9,533 nt of DNA from Chloroflexota bacterium (GTDB taxonomy: Bacteria; Chloroflexota; Limnocylindria; Limnocylindrales; CSP1-4), in assembly GCA_021786265.1 (NCBI GenBank), contig JAJYNP010000076.1, positions 1 through 9,533 of the forward strand, read 5' to 3'. Below the pieces are notes generated by a model. The model was not told the origin of the DNA. It ran no database searches and saw only the letters and a list, made by a program, of their open reading frames with translations. This document shows positions 1-6,274 of this stretch, piece after piece; positions within the stretch are counted from its first letter, which is position 1, and each line of letters opens with the position of its first letter. A program made the position numbers and the translations under genes.

Positions 1-1055
1 GAAGGCCAAACGGCGCCGAGATCGGCCGGGGCGCCGGTCCGGCGCATGGTCCCCCCGCCCGACACGGTGAGGGCGGCACCGGGCTCCGGCCGTCCCAGGG
101 CCTCGACGCCCGTCCCCCCTCCGACCCCTCCGGCGAGGGCCGCGTCGAGCGCCGCTCGCATCGCGGCGACGTGTGCCGGCGTCGTCCCGCAGCACCCGCC
201 CACGATCGCCGCGCCCGCCGCCAGGAAGCGGGGCACCATCTCGCCCAGGTACGCGGGATCGGCCGCGTACACGAACTGCCCCTCCACGCGCTGGGGCAGC
301 CCCGCGTTGGGCATGATCGAGCGCGCCACGCCCACGGGCACGTTCATCCCATCGAGCGCATCCAGGCAGACCAGCGGGCCGGCCCCGCAGTTGACGCCGA
401 GCGCGTCCACCCCGGCCTCGGCGAGCGCCCGTGCGGCCGCCGCGGGCGTCGTGCCATCGATGGCACGGAGCTCCTCGCCGAACGTCATCTCGGCGACCAC
501 GGGGAGGTCGGAGAGCGATCGGGCCACGGCGAGCGCTGCGAGCAGCTCCTCCAGGAGGCCGAAGGTCTCCAGGACCAGCAGGTCCACGCCCCCCTCGAGC
601 AGTCCCTCCACCTGTTCCCGGAACGCCGTCTCGACCCGCTCGATCGAGAGGTGCAGCGGGCCGCGTGCCACGGAGGCGAGTGGACCGATCGACCCGGCGA
701 CGAGCACGTCCCGGGCCGCGACGTCGCGCGCCTCGCGGGCGAGCTGGGCGGCGCGACGGTTGATGCGTCCCGCGTCGGCGGAGAGCCCGAACGAGGCCAG
801 GCGCACGCGGTTCGCCCCGAAGGAGCACGTCTCGATCGCGTCTGCACCGGCAGCCAGGTACTCGCGGTGGATCGCGCCCACGACGTCCGGGCGCGTGAGC
901 ACGAGCTGGTCGAGGGATGCCTGCTGGGGAATGCCCCGGCTGAACAGGAGGGTCCCCATGGCACCGTCGAAGAGCAGGGGCCGGCCGGCGAGCCGGTCAC
1001 GGAACGCAAGGCGGGGATGTGAGAGTCGGGCAGGACGGTCGCGGGTCTCTTCCAT
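1..1055 (-). CDS. Homocysteine S-methyltransferase (N-terminal part, probably fused to MetF-type reductase; cut by window edge)
   Basis: An uninterrupted minus-strand frame of 351 codons runs from the ATG at 1055 off the left edge. The product should transfer a methyl group to homocysteine to make methionine, in the cytoplasm. The fold signature is clear: LLFDGAMGT (residues 27-35), GADAIETCSFGANR, VAGSIGPL, LLVLETF and the zinc-thiolate triad NCGAGP (Cys223) plus GGCCGTTP (Cys288, Cys289). The 65-residue spacing of these cysteines is that of Thermotoga MetH (Cys207/272/273, from memory). Family knowledge: the MTF and PNAG-P motifs and the domain-first arrangement resemble the bifunctional methyltransferase/methylenetetrahydrofolate reductase (YitJ-like), whose reductase would follow the Gly/Pro-rich linker at residues 310-351. 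That half lies outside the window, so a stand-alone enzyme is not excluded. No Shine-Dalgarno precedes the ATG, but a TACGCT element lies 10 bases upstream. An in-frame GTG at 1061 is an alternative start. Confidence 0.93.
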   Translation of the reverse strand, partial: MEETRDRPARLSHPRLAFRDRLAGRPLLFDGAMGTLLFSRGIPQQASLDQLVLTRPDVVGAIHREYLAAGADAIETCSFGANRVRLASFGLSADAGRINRRAAQLAREARDVAARDVLVAGSIGPLASVARGPLHLSIERVETAFREQVEGLLEGGVDLLVLETFGLLEELLAALAVARSLSDLPVVAEMTFGEELRAIDGTTPAAAARALAEAGVDALGVNCGAGPLVCLDALDGMNVPVGVARSIMPNAGLPQRVEGQFVYAADPAYLGEMVPRFLAAGAAIVGGCCGTTPAHVAAMRAALDAALAGGVGGGTGVEALGRPEPGAALTVSGGGTMRRTGAPADLGAVWP

Positions 1056-1065
1056 GTGCACCGAC

Positions 1066-1071
1066 AGCGTA
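1066..1071 (-). promoter_or_regulatory. Putative -10 element (TACGCT) of the methyltransferase gene
   Basis: On the minus strand TACGCT is followed by ten bases (GTCGGTGCAC) and the ATG at 1055. If transcription starts seven bases past the hexamer, as at the two clearer sites in this window, the leader is only about four bases. No convincing -35 is visible. The site would let the methyltransferase be expressed independently of the upstream holin-like gene. Confidence 0.35.
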
Positions 1072-1093
1072 CCCGACGCGCGCCGGGGCTCGG

Positions 1094-1510
1094 TCAGACG
1101 CGCATCCCCAGCACGCGCTTCTGGCCGAAGGCCACGCTCAGGACGAGCGCGACGACGCTGATCACGATCGAGGCCAGGAACGCCGCCCAGACCACCTCGA
1201 TGGTGAACGCCCGCACGGGCCACCCGTGGATCGTGAAGCCCAGCCGCAGCTGGTCGCTGGCCACCGCGAGGAGCAGCACCATGGCGGTGTTGATGACCAG
1301 CCCCACCAGGCCCATCGTCAGCAGGTTGATGGGGAGCGCCAGCAGCTTCACGATCGGGCGCAGGTAGGTGTTGATGACGCCCAGGATCAGCGCGACCAGC
1401 AGCAGCTTCCACCAGTCCGGGCCGAACTCGAAGCTGATGCCCGGCACCAGCTCGACCGCGGCCAGCAGGGCCACCGCGTTGATCGCGATCTTGACCAGGA
1501 TGTCGATCAC
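1094..1510 (-). CDS. Phage-holin-family (four-TM, PF04020-like) membrane protein
   Basis: This is a small integral membrane protein of 138 residues if started at the GTG at 1510. Four hydrophobic segments are visible, at about residues 3-20, 32-50, 57-82 and 110-132. Between them are the family-typical stretches LVPGISF, ILGVINTYLRPIVKLLALPINLLTMGL and INTAMVLLL. Family knowledge: this is the 'phage holin family / mycobacterial 4-TMS holin' group. It is common on bacterial chromosomes without any phage, and its role is unknown; nothing here is phage-like. An ATG at 1564 (156 aa) or 1609 (171 aa) would add a charged leader that the family lacks and would run into the divergent DUF885 gene. The GTG sits six bases after TACAAT, fitting a leaderless start. 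The gene ends 38 bp before the methyltransferase ATG in the same direction, so the two may be co-transcribed. Confidence 0.88.
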   Translation of the reverse strand: MIDILVKIAINAVALLAAVELVPGISFEFGPDWWKLLLVALILGVINTYLRPIVKLLALPINLLTMGLVGLVINTAMVLLLAVASDQLRLGFTIHGWPVRAFTIEVVWAAFLASIVISVVALVLSVAFGQKRVLGMRV

Positions 1511-1516
1511 GCCGGC

Positions 1517-1522
1517 ATTGTA
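1517..1522 (-). promoter_or_regulatory. Putative -10 element (TACAAT) giving a leaderless holin-like mRNA
   Basis: On the minus strand TACAAT, five of six matches to TATAAT, is followed by six bases (GCCGGC) and then the GTG at 1510. That distance puts the expected transcription start on the start codon itself. The best -35-like hexamer at 17-18 bp spacing matches only 3 of 6. The AT-rich hexamer stands out in a stretch that is otherwise nearly all G and C. Confidence 0.5.
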
Positions 1523-1558
1523 GGCGCCCACGGTCCATGATCGCACCCGGAATGCCCG

Positions 1559-1564
1559 TACCAT
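1559..1564 (+). promoter_or_regulatory. Putative -10 element (TACCAT) of the DUF885 gene
   Basis: TACCAT overlaps the first ATG of the DUF885 frame (1563). It is followed by seven bases and an in-frame GTG at 1572, which would make a leaderless start three codons downstream. No -35 and no Shine-Dalgarno are visible. The support is spacing and similarity to the other TACNNT sites in this window. Confidence 0.3.
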
Positions 1565-3488
1565 GTGCGCCGTGAACCGCCCCGCCGAGCCGTACGCGCC
1601 GCCGCCCAACGATCGCTACGAGCGGTTCGAGCCCTACGTGTTCGACCACCGCCCGACCCCCATCACGCCGTTCGAGTACGCGCTCCGCGAGTACCTCGAC
1701 GAGATGTTCCTCGCCTACCCGGTGCTCGCCACCCAGGCGGGCGACCACCGCTTCGACAACCGCTGGCCCGACCTGTCCGGCACCGGCCGCCTCGCCCGGG
1801 TCGCGATGCTGCGGCGCTGGCGCTCGCGCTTCGACGGGATGGACGAGCTCGGGCTGACGCCCGACGAACGGGTGGACCGGCAGGTCCTCCTGGACACGCT
1901 CGACCGCTACCTGTTCGAAGAGGAGGCGCTGCGCGAGGAGACCTGGAACCCGCTGGCCTACGTCGAGCTGATCGGCAGCGGGTTCCTCGCGCTGCTGGCC
2001 CGCGACTACGCCCCGTGGCACCACCGGGGCGAGGCGTTCGTGCGACGGCTCAGGCATCTGCCGGAGGTGGTCGCGGCCGCCAGGGAGAACCTCCTCGGGA
2101 TGCCCGACCGGCCGGTGTCAAGGCTGCACGCCGAGACGGCCCTGGAGCATCTCGACGGGATCAACGAGCTGATCGATGAAGCAGTCCGCATCGCGGACAG
2201 GAACCGCTACGACGAGGACGCGTTCCGTCTGCCGCCGCGGTTCGCGGATGCGGTCCCCATCGCCCGGGCCGCGCTCGACGGCTTCCGCCGGTACCTGCGG
2301 GACGATGTGCTGCCCCGGGCGCGCGGGGAGGGACGACTCGGCGCCGACCTCTACGCGCGCAAGCTCCACCACGTGCTCGCGAGCGACCTCACCCCGGACG
2401 GACTCCTGGCGCGGGCGTCCCGTGACGCCGCGCTGGTGCGGGCCGAGATGGCTCGTCTGGCGCGCGAGCTGTGGCCGGCGTGGATCGGCGACGAGCCGCT
2501 GCCATCGGCCGGCGCGACCGTGGAACCCGCCGGTTCCGAGGCCGTGAAGGGGGCGGGAACGACCGACGATCCGGTCGTCAGGCGTGTTCTCGACGCGATC
2601 GCCCGGGAGCACCGGCGTCCCGACGAGCTGGTCGACCATTGCGGTCGGGAGATCGCCCGGATCGAGCGCTTCGTCCGTCGCAACCAGATGATCGGGCTGC
2701 CGCACGAGCGCCTCGAGATCACCTGGACGCCCGCGTTCATGCGGGCGCTCGGCGGTGCGTTCCTGGATCCGCCCGGCCCGCTGGAACAGGGGCAGAAGAG
2801 CCTGTTCTGGATCACCCCTCCCGGGACCGACTGGTCGGCGGAACGCGTGGAGTCGTATCTGCGCGAGGACAACGACCGGATGCTGCGCCTCCTGTGCATC
2901 CACGAGGCCGTCCCGGGCCACTTCCTCCAGCTCGACTGGTCGAACCGGTGCCCGTCGCTCGTGCGGTCGGTCTTCGGGTCGGGCGCGTTCATCGAGGGAT
3001 GGGCCGTCTACATCACGCAGTCGATGATGGACGTCGGCTACGGCCGCCGGGACCCGGCGCTGATGCTCACCCACTGGAAGTTCTACCTGCGATCGATCGT
3101 CAACGCGCTGCTGGACGTGGGGATCCACGCCGGATCGATGACAGAGGACGAGGCGATGCGGCTGATGGTCGAGACCGGCTTCCAGGAGGAGCAGGAGGCG
3201 CGGGCGAAGTGGCTCCGCGCGCGTCTGACGTCGACTCAGCTCTCGACGTACTACGCGGGGGCCGCCGAACTCTGGGACCTGGAGATCGAGGCGCGCCGGC
3301 GGTGGGCCGAGTCGCAAGGCGGACGGCGGGAGGACGTGCCGGACCCACGCATCGTGGGTGGTTACGGCGATGCCGGGGACTTCGATTACCGGGGTCACCT
3401 GGAGGCGGTGGTCTCGCACGGTTCGCCCCCGGTCCGCTGGCTTCGCCGGATCGTGCTCGGCGAGACGGCGGTGCGGGCCACGGCCTGA
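1563..3488 (+). CDS. DUF885 family protein, predicted zinc metallopeptidase
   Basis: The 641-residue product belongs to the DUF885 (PF05960) group, which has a gluzincin-like active site. From the ATG, the motif HEAVPGH puts zinc ligands at His447 and His453 with catalytic Glu448. GAFIEGWAVY supplies the third ligand, Glu478, 25 residues further on. The C-terminal block ETGFQEEQEARAKW followed by STYYAG is also typical. The length is slightly above the usual 550-600 aa. No signal peptide or membrane segment is seen, so a cytoplasmic peptidase is likely; the substrate is unknown. Start: no ribosome site precedes the ATG at 1563, and that ATG overlaps a TACCAT hexamer, so the GTG at 1572 is a fair alternative. 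The first 20 or so residues are Pro-rich and poorly conserved, so they do not decide it. The gene is divergent from the holin-like gene and lies 46 bp before the GNAT gene. Confidence 0.92.
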   Translation: MCAVNRPAEPYAPPPNDRYERFEPYVFDHRPTPITPFEYALREYLDEMFLAYPVLATQAGDHRFDNRWPDLSGTGRLARVAMLRRWRSRFDGMDELGLTPDERVDRQVLLDTLDRYLFEEEALREETWNPLAYVELIGSGFLALLARDYAPWHHRGEAFVRRLRHLPEVVAAARENLLGMPDRPVSRLHAETALEHLDGINELIDEAVRIADRNRYDEDAFRLPPRFADAVPIARAALDGFRRYLRDDVLPRARGEGRLGADLYARKLHHVLASDLTPDGLLARASRDAALVRAEMARLARELWPAWIGDEPLPSAGATVEPAGSEAVKGAGTTDDPVVRRVLDAIAREHRRPDELVDHCGREIARIERFVRRNQMIGLPHERLEITWTPAFMRALGGAFLDPPGPLEQGQKSLFWITPPGTDWSAERVESYLREDNDRMLRLLCIHEAVPGHFLQLDWSNRCPSLVRSVFGSGAFIEGWAVYITQSMMDVGYGRRDPALMLTHWKFYLRSIVNALLDVGIHAGSMTEDEAMRLMVETGFQEEQEARAKWLRARLTSTQLSTYYAGAAELWDLEIEARRRWAESQGGRREDVPDPRIVGGYGDAGDFDYRGHLEAVVSHGSPPVRWLRRIVLGETAVRATA

Positions 3489-3519
3489 CGCGCGGCACCT
3501 CCGCCGTCCGCGTGGCGCT

Positions 3520-3528
3520 TGGTACAGT
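3520..3528 (+). promoter_or_regulatory. Extended -10 promoter (TGG-TACAGT) of the GNAT gene, leaderless
   Basis: TACAGT (3523-3528) is preceded by TGG, an extended -10 (TGn) arrangement that can replace a -35, and none is seen. Six bases (GCGCTG) follow and then the GTG at 3535. The geometry is the same as at the holin-like gene, hexamer-N6-GTG, so the mRNA should begin at the start codon. Confidence 0.5.
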
Positions 3529-3534
3529 GCGCTG

Positions 3535-4551
3535 GTGGCAGGCTCGCTTCCCCCGATCGAACGTCCCGAGACGGCGCGTCCCCGCTCGGATGGGAGCCCC
3601 GGTGCCGATGCGGAGCCGGCGGTCCCGACACGGGAGGAGCTGGAGCAGATCGAGGCCCAGCTGGTCGAGCTGGCCGCGCTGGCCGGCGCGACCGCCCGGG
3701 AGGATGCCGCTCTCGGGGCGTCGCTGGTGCGCTGGCCCGGTCGTGGCCCCGCGCTGAACCACGCCGAACGCGTCCGGTGGTCCGCCGATGCGGCAGACAT
3801 GCTCCGGCATCTCGAACGGCTCTCTGCGGCGCTGCGCCCGTCCGCCGACCGACCGGCCATCCTCGTGGCGCATGGCCTGACGGAGCCCCACGACCTGGCG
3901 GAGCGCCTGTCTGCGCTCGGCTGGCACGCGACCCTGCACGAGCTGATCCTGTGGACGCGGACCGCCGCGGCCGTCCCGCACCTGGACCCCCTGATGCGGA
4001 TCGAGGCCGTCACTCGGTCCACGGCGCCGGTGTACGAGGCGCTGGAACGGGTCATCTTCGGCCTCGAAGGGTCGCTCGCGGAGGTGCGTCTCGCCGCGAT
4101 CGAGCGCGCGCTGGCTGCCGGCCGGCTCCGCGCCTATCTCGTCCGCGTCGTCGAGGAACCCGTCGCGACCGCACGCCTCTGGACGTTCGGGGACCTGGCC
4201 TGTCTCGACGGCGTGGGTGTCGTCCCGCAGGCGCGGCGCCGGGGGTACGGGACCCTGGTCACGACCATCGCGACCCGGGCCGCGCTCGCGACCGGACACC
4301 GGCTCGTCTGGCTCGAGGTCGCCTGTGAGAACGCCACCGCCCGGCGCATGTACGAGCGGCTCGACTACCGTCCCGCGTTCGAGTGGGACCTCTGGGTCGA
4401 AGACCTGGGGAGGTCCAGGGACCCGGAACGGACCCAGGAGGCCTGGCGTGGCCCAGGGTCAGGCCGCCGCGGGGAGGGTCGTTCGCCTCTGTCCGGCGAC
4501 ATGGGGAGCGGTATCCTCGCGGTGAGTCGAGCGAAGCCGACCTGGAGGTGA
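3535..4551 (+). CDS. GNAT-family N-acetyltransferase
   Basis: The 338-residue product has a clear C-terminal GNAT domain. CLDGVGVVPQARRRGYG (about residues 223-238) is motif A with the acetyl-CoA pyrophosphate loop. WLEVACENATARRMYERLDYRP (about 260-280) is motif B and the usual closing strand. The middle, around VAHGLTEPHDLAERLSALGWHATLHELILWTR, looks like the N-terminal arm seen in tandem-GNAT proteins. The acceptor substrate cannot be read from the sequence. Residues 1-60 are acidic and Pro-rich, and the last 45 or so are Arg/Gly-rich and probably disordered. The same frame is open from an ATG at 3358 inside DUF885, but that extension is Arg-rich shadow sequence. The GTG at 3535 starts just past the DUF885 stop and six bases after TACAGT. 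The stop codon overlaps the ribosome site of the kinase-like gene. Confidence 0.88.
   Translation: MAGSLPPIERPETARPRSDGSPGADAEPAVPTREELEQIEAQLVELAALAGATAREDAALGASLVRWPGRGPALNHAERVRWSADAADMLRHLERLSAALRPSADRPAILVAHGLTEPHDLAERLSALGWHATLHELILWTRTAAAVPHLDPLMRIEAVTRSTAPVYEALERVIFGLEGSLAEVRLAAIERALAAGRLRAYLVRVVEEPVATARLWTFGDLACLDGVGVVPQARRRGYGTLVTTIATRAALATGHRLVWLEVACENATARRMYERLDYRPAFEWDLWVEDLGRSRDPERTQEAWRGPGSGRRGEGRSPLSGDMGSGILAVSRAKPTWR
4512..4517 (+). promoter_or_regulatory. Possible internal promoter -10 (TATCCT) for the cytidylate-kinase-like gene
   Basis: TATCCT lies inside the low-complexity tail of the GNAT gene, 37 bases before the kinase-like ATG. That would leave a leader of about 30 nt carrying the ribosome site at 4544. 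No -35 is apparent. The gene may therefore have its own promoter as well as read-through from GNAT. Confidence 0.3.
4544..4548 (+). promoter_or_regulatory. Shine-Dalgarno (GGAGG) of the kinase-like gene, adjoining the GNAT stop
   Basis: GGAGG is followed by six bases and the ATG at 4555, which is ideal spacing. The GNAT stop codon TGA (4549-4551) directly follows it, so ribosomes ending GNAT translation sit on this site and the two genes are probably translationally coupled. Confidence 0.75.
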
Positions 4552-4554
4552 CAC

Positions 4555-5196
4555 ATGCCGGTCATCACGATCTCACGGCAATTCGGCGCCGGCGGGTCGA
4601 GCGTGGCCAGGGCGCTCGCGGCCAGCCTGCACCTGGGCGTCGTCGACCAGTCGCTGATCGCCGAGGTCGCCCGGCGGGCCTCACTCGCCCCGGAGGATGT
4701 CGAAGCCGAGGATGAGCGTCCCACGACCGTGCTCGACCGGCTGGCGCTGTCGTTCTCTCCCCTGGCGGCCGGGCTCGGCATGGCGTGGGAACCCCCGTAT
4801 CCGGATCCGGCCTACGACCCGCGCCGCGAGGTCCTGGAACTGACCCAGGAAGCGGTCCGGGAGGCGGCCCGGGCGGGGAACGTCGTGATCGTCGGACGAG
4901 GGGGAGCCCACATCCTGCGCGAGGACCCGGATGCGTTCCACGTGTTCCTCCATGCCGATCCGGCATTCCGGCAGCGGGTGGTGATGGAGCGCGAACACAT
5001 CGACCAGGCGGCCGCCGCGCGCCGCGTGCACGAGATGGACGCGAATCGAGCGGCCTACATCAAGCAGGTGTACGGCCGCGACTGGCTCGATGTGCGCATC
5101 TACGACCTGGCGATCGACACCGGTCGGCTCGGGATCGAGGCGGCTGCGGAGGTGATCCTCGCGGCGGTCGAACGGCGAACGCGCGTCGGTTCCTGA
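4555..5196 (+). CDS. Cytidylate kinase-like family protein (P-loop)
   Basis: The 213-residue product matches the cytidylate-kinase-like family (PF13189). It opens with MPVITISRQFGAGGSSVAR, a modified P-loop at about residues 8-18. Next comes the lid and core region IVGRGGAHIL (about 113-122), then VFLHADPAFRQRVVMER, and a C-terminal RAAYIKQVYGRDWLDVRIYDLAIDT block. Family knowledge: true CMP kinases phosphorylate CMP/dCMP with ATP. Members of this look-alike family lack parts of the NMP-binding insert and their substrate is mostly untested, so I do not call it Cmk. The protein is cytoplasmic, with no membrane segments. The start is secure from the GGAGG site at the right distance. It is the last gene of the plus-strand run and converges on the membrane protein gene. 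Confidence 0.92.
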   Translation: MPVITISRQFGAGGSSVARALAASLHLGVVDQSLIAEVARRASLAPEDVEAEDERPTTVLDRLALSFSPLAAGLGMAWEPPYPDPAYDPRREVLELTQEAVREAARAGNVVIVGRGGAHILREDPDAFHVFLHADPAFRQRVVMEREHIDQAAAARRVHEMDANRAAYIKQVYGRDWLDVRIYDLAIDTGRLGIEAAAEVILAAVERRTRVGS

Positions 5197-5214
5197 TCTG
5201 GCGGACGCCGCAGG

Positions 5215-5249
5215 GGCGCGCGCTCGATCCTCGGCCGCGGTCGCGCGCC
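5215..5249 (+). terminator. Weak GC hairpin downstream of the kinase-like gene
   Basis: GGCGCGCG (5215-5222) and CGCGCGCC (5242-5249) are perfect reverse complements around a 19-nt loop, starting 18 bases after the stop codon. No T-tract follows. In sequence this GC-rich an 8-bp C/G-only stem can arise by chance, so the terminator role is tentative. Confidence 0.22.
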
Positions 5250-5314
5250 GCGGTGGCATGCGCGGACGCGCGAGGCCATGCGCCCGCCGGGGGCCAGGCG
5301 CCGCCCGAGGCACG

Positions 5315-5336
5315 GAACGCGGCGCGAACGCGGCGC
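5315..5336. repeat. Perfect 11-bp tandem duplication
   Basis: GAACGCGGCGC occurs twice head to tail (5315-5325 and 5326-5336) in the 165-bp convergent gap between the kinase-like gene and the membrane protein gene. It is non-coding on both strands as far as I can tell, and is probably a slippage product. Confidence 0.6.
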
Positions 5337-5361
5337 GCCCGCCCATGCGCGCGCCCGGGAG

Positions 5362-6081
5362 TCAGGTGGGTCGATGCCGGAACGCGCCGAACAGCATCAG
5401 CGCCCCCGCGACCACGAGGACCGCCGGCCAGGCCGCCGCGATCGCCTCCGCGATCCCCTGGCCCCGTTCGCCGGCCGTCAGCGACGCGCCGAGCGTGCCC
5501 AGGATCAACCCGGGGACGAGCGGCCACCAGTGGTGCTCGCGGACGCGGAACAGCAACCCGAGAATCCAGATGAGCAGGAATCCGACCGCCATCGCGACCA
5601 GGAAGAGCCCGCCGCCGAGTTGACCCTCGTACGCGGTCGCGAGAGGGATCCCCGCCCCGATGCCGCTGATGATGCCGCCCGGGACGAGGAACCCGTACTC
5701 GCCCGTGGCGAAGAAGACCACCAGCAGCACCAGGCCGATGGCCAGCACCACGTACTCGCCGGCGTCGGGGACCCAGCGCCCCAGCAGGAGCAGCCCGCCG
5801 ATCGCGATGAGGACGAGCCCGGCAACCCACGTCCCGGTGTTCGCGCTCGGGGGCGCGGCGGGCCGGGGCCCGGGCCCCTGGAAGGCGCCGGGCGGCCAGG
5901 CGCCCGGATAGCCACCTGAGGCAGGTCCGGGGCCGGAGACGGGCGGTGCGGCGTGCTCTCCGCCAGGCAGGATGGGCGGGCTGGATGCCGGCGCGGCCGC
6001 CGGCCCCGCGCCCGGCGCCGCCGCCGCCGACGGCTCGCCGGAGGGTGTCGGGCCTCCCCCAGCAGGATAGGTCGCTGTCAT
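5362..6081 (-). CDS. Membrane protein with Pro/Ala/Gly-rich N-terminus (LiaI/LiaF-like TM region)
   Basis: This 239-residue protein is of unknown function. Residues 1-80 are a low-complexity Pro/Ala/Gly tract ending in GGYPGAWPPGAFQGPGPRP, likely a flexible cytoplasmic tail. The rest is a bundle of five or six hydrophobic segments, from TWVAGLVLIAIGGLLLLGRWV (about 83-103) through YVVLAIGLVLLVVFF and FLVAMAVGFLLIWILGLLF to PAVLVVAGALMLFGAF at the end, with RVREHHWW as a polar loop. The repeated G-hydrophobic pattern resembles the DUF5668 or LiaI/LiaF-like TM domain of envelope-stress proteins, but I cannot assign it firmly. The start is supported by GGGAG (6089-6093) seven bases before the ATG at 6081. 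The gene is divergent from the MFS gene and convergent with the kinase-like gene. Confidence 0.8.
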   Translation of the reverse strand: MTATYPAGGGPTPSGEPSAAAAPGAGPAAAPASSPPILPGGEHAAPPVSGPGPASGGYPGAWPPGAFQGPGPRPAAPPSANTGTWVAGLVLIAIGGLLLLGRWVPDAGEYVVLAIGLVLLVVFFATGEYGFLVPGGIISGIGAGIPLATAYEGQLGGGLFLVAMAVGFLLIWILGLLFRVREHHWWPLVPGLILGTLGASLTAGERGQGIAEAIAAAWPAVLVVAGALMLFGAFRHRPT

Positions 6082-6188
6082 CTCATTGCTCCCGCGGGGC
6101 CAGGGCGGGCCCCAACGTCAGACGCGCAACGATCGTGACAGGACCGGGCGCGGCCGAACAGGGCCATGCGGACGCCGCCGTGCCGGCC

Positions 6189-6194
6189 TACCAT
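6189..6194 (+). promoter_or_regulatory. Putative -10 element (TACCAT) upstream of the MFS gene
   Basis: TACCAT is the same hexamer as at the DUF885 gene, in a similar setting (TACCATGTCCGTCG here, TACCATGTGCGCCG there). No start codon in the MFS frame lies at the leaderless distance, so a leader of about 70 nt to the GTG at 6271 is implied. No -35 is seen. Confidence 0.3.
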
Positions 6195-6232
6195 GTCCGT
6201 CGGCGGGGGTGTCAGTCCACTGAGGTCCCTGG

Positions 6233-6274
6233 ATGAACATGCCCCTCGGCGGCCGGCGCGCCGCGGTGAGGTGA
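6233..6274 (+). CDS. Possible 13-codon leader ORF coupled to the MFS gene
   Basis: An ATG at 6233 has GAGG seven bases upstream (6222-6225) and encodes MNMPLGGRRAAVR. Its TGA (6272-6274) overlaps the proposed MFS GTG (6271-6273) as GTGA. The MFS GTG has no well-spaced ribosome site of its own, so termination-reinitiation from this leader would explain its translation. A chance ORF of this size is quite possible; the support is only the ribosome site plus the overlap. Confidence 0.25.
   Translation: MNMPLGGRRAAVR

Noticed and set aside
46..1161. 371-codon open frame on the plus strand opposite the methyltransferase
   Set aside because: It reads as Ser/Pro/Arg/Ala-rich low complexity with no family match; the minus-strand frame has a complete zinc-binding methyltransferase signature.
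1094..1510. Holin-like gene as evidence for a prophage
   Set aside because: This four-TM family is widespread on bacterial chromosomes; no integrase, structural gene, lysin or att repeat is present.
2118..4055. 645-codon minus-strand frame spanning the DUF885 and GNAT genes
   Set aside because: It is antisense to two genes with clear motifs, crosses their boundary and is Arg/Pro-rich; such frames are common where stop codons are rare because of high GC.
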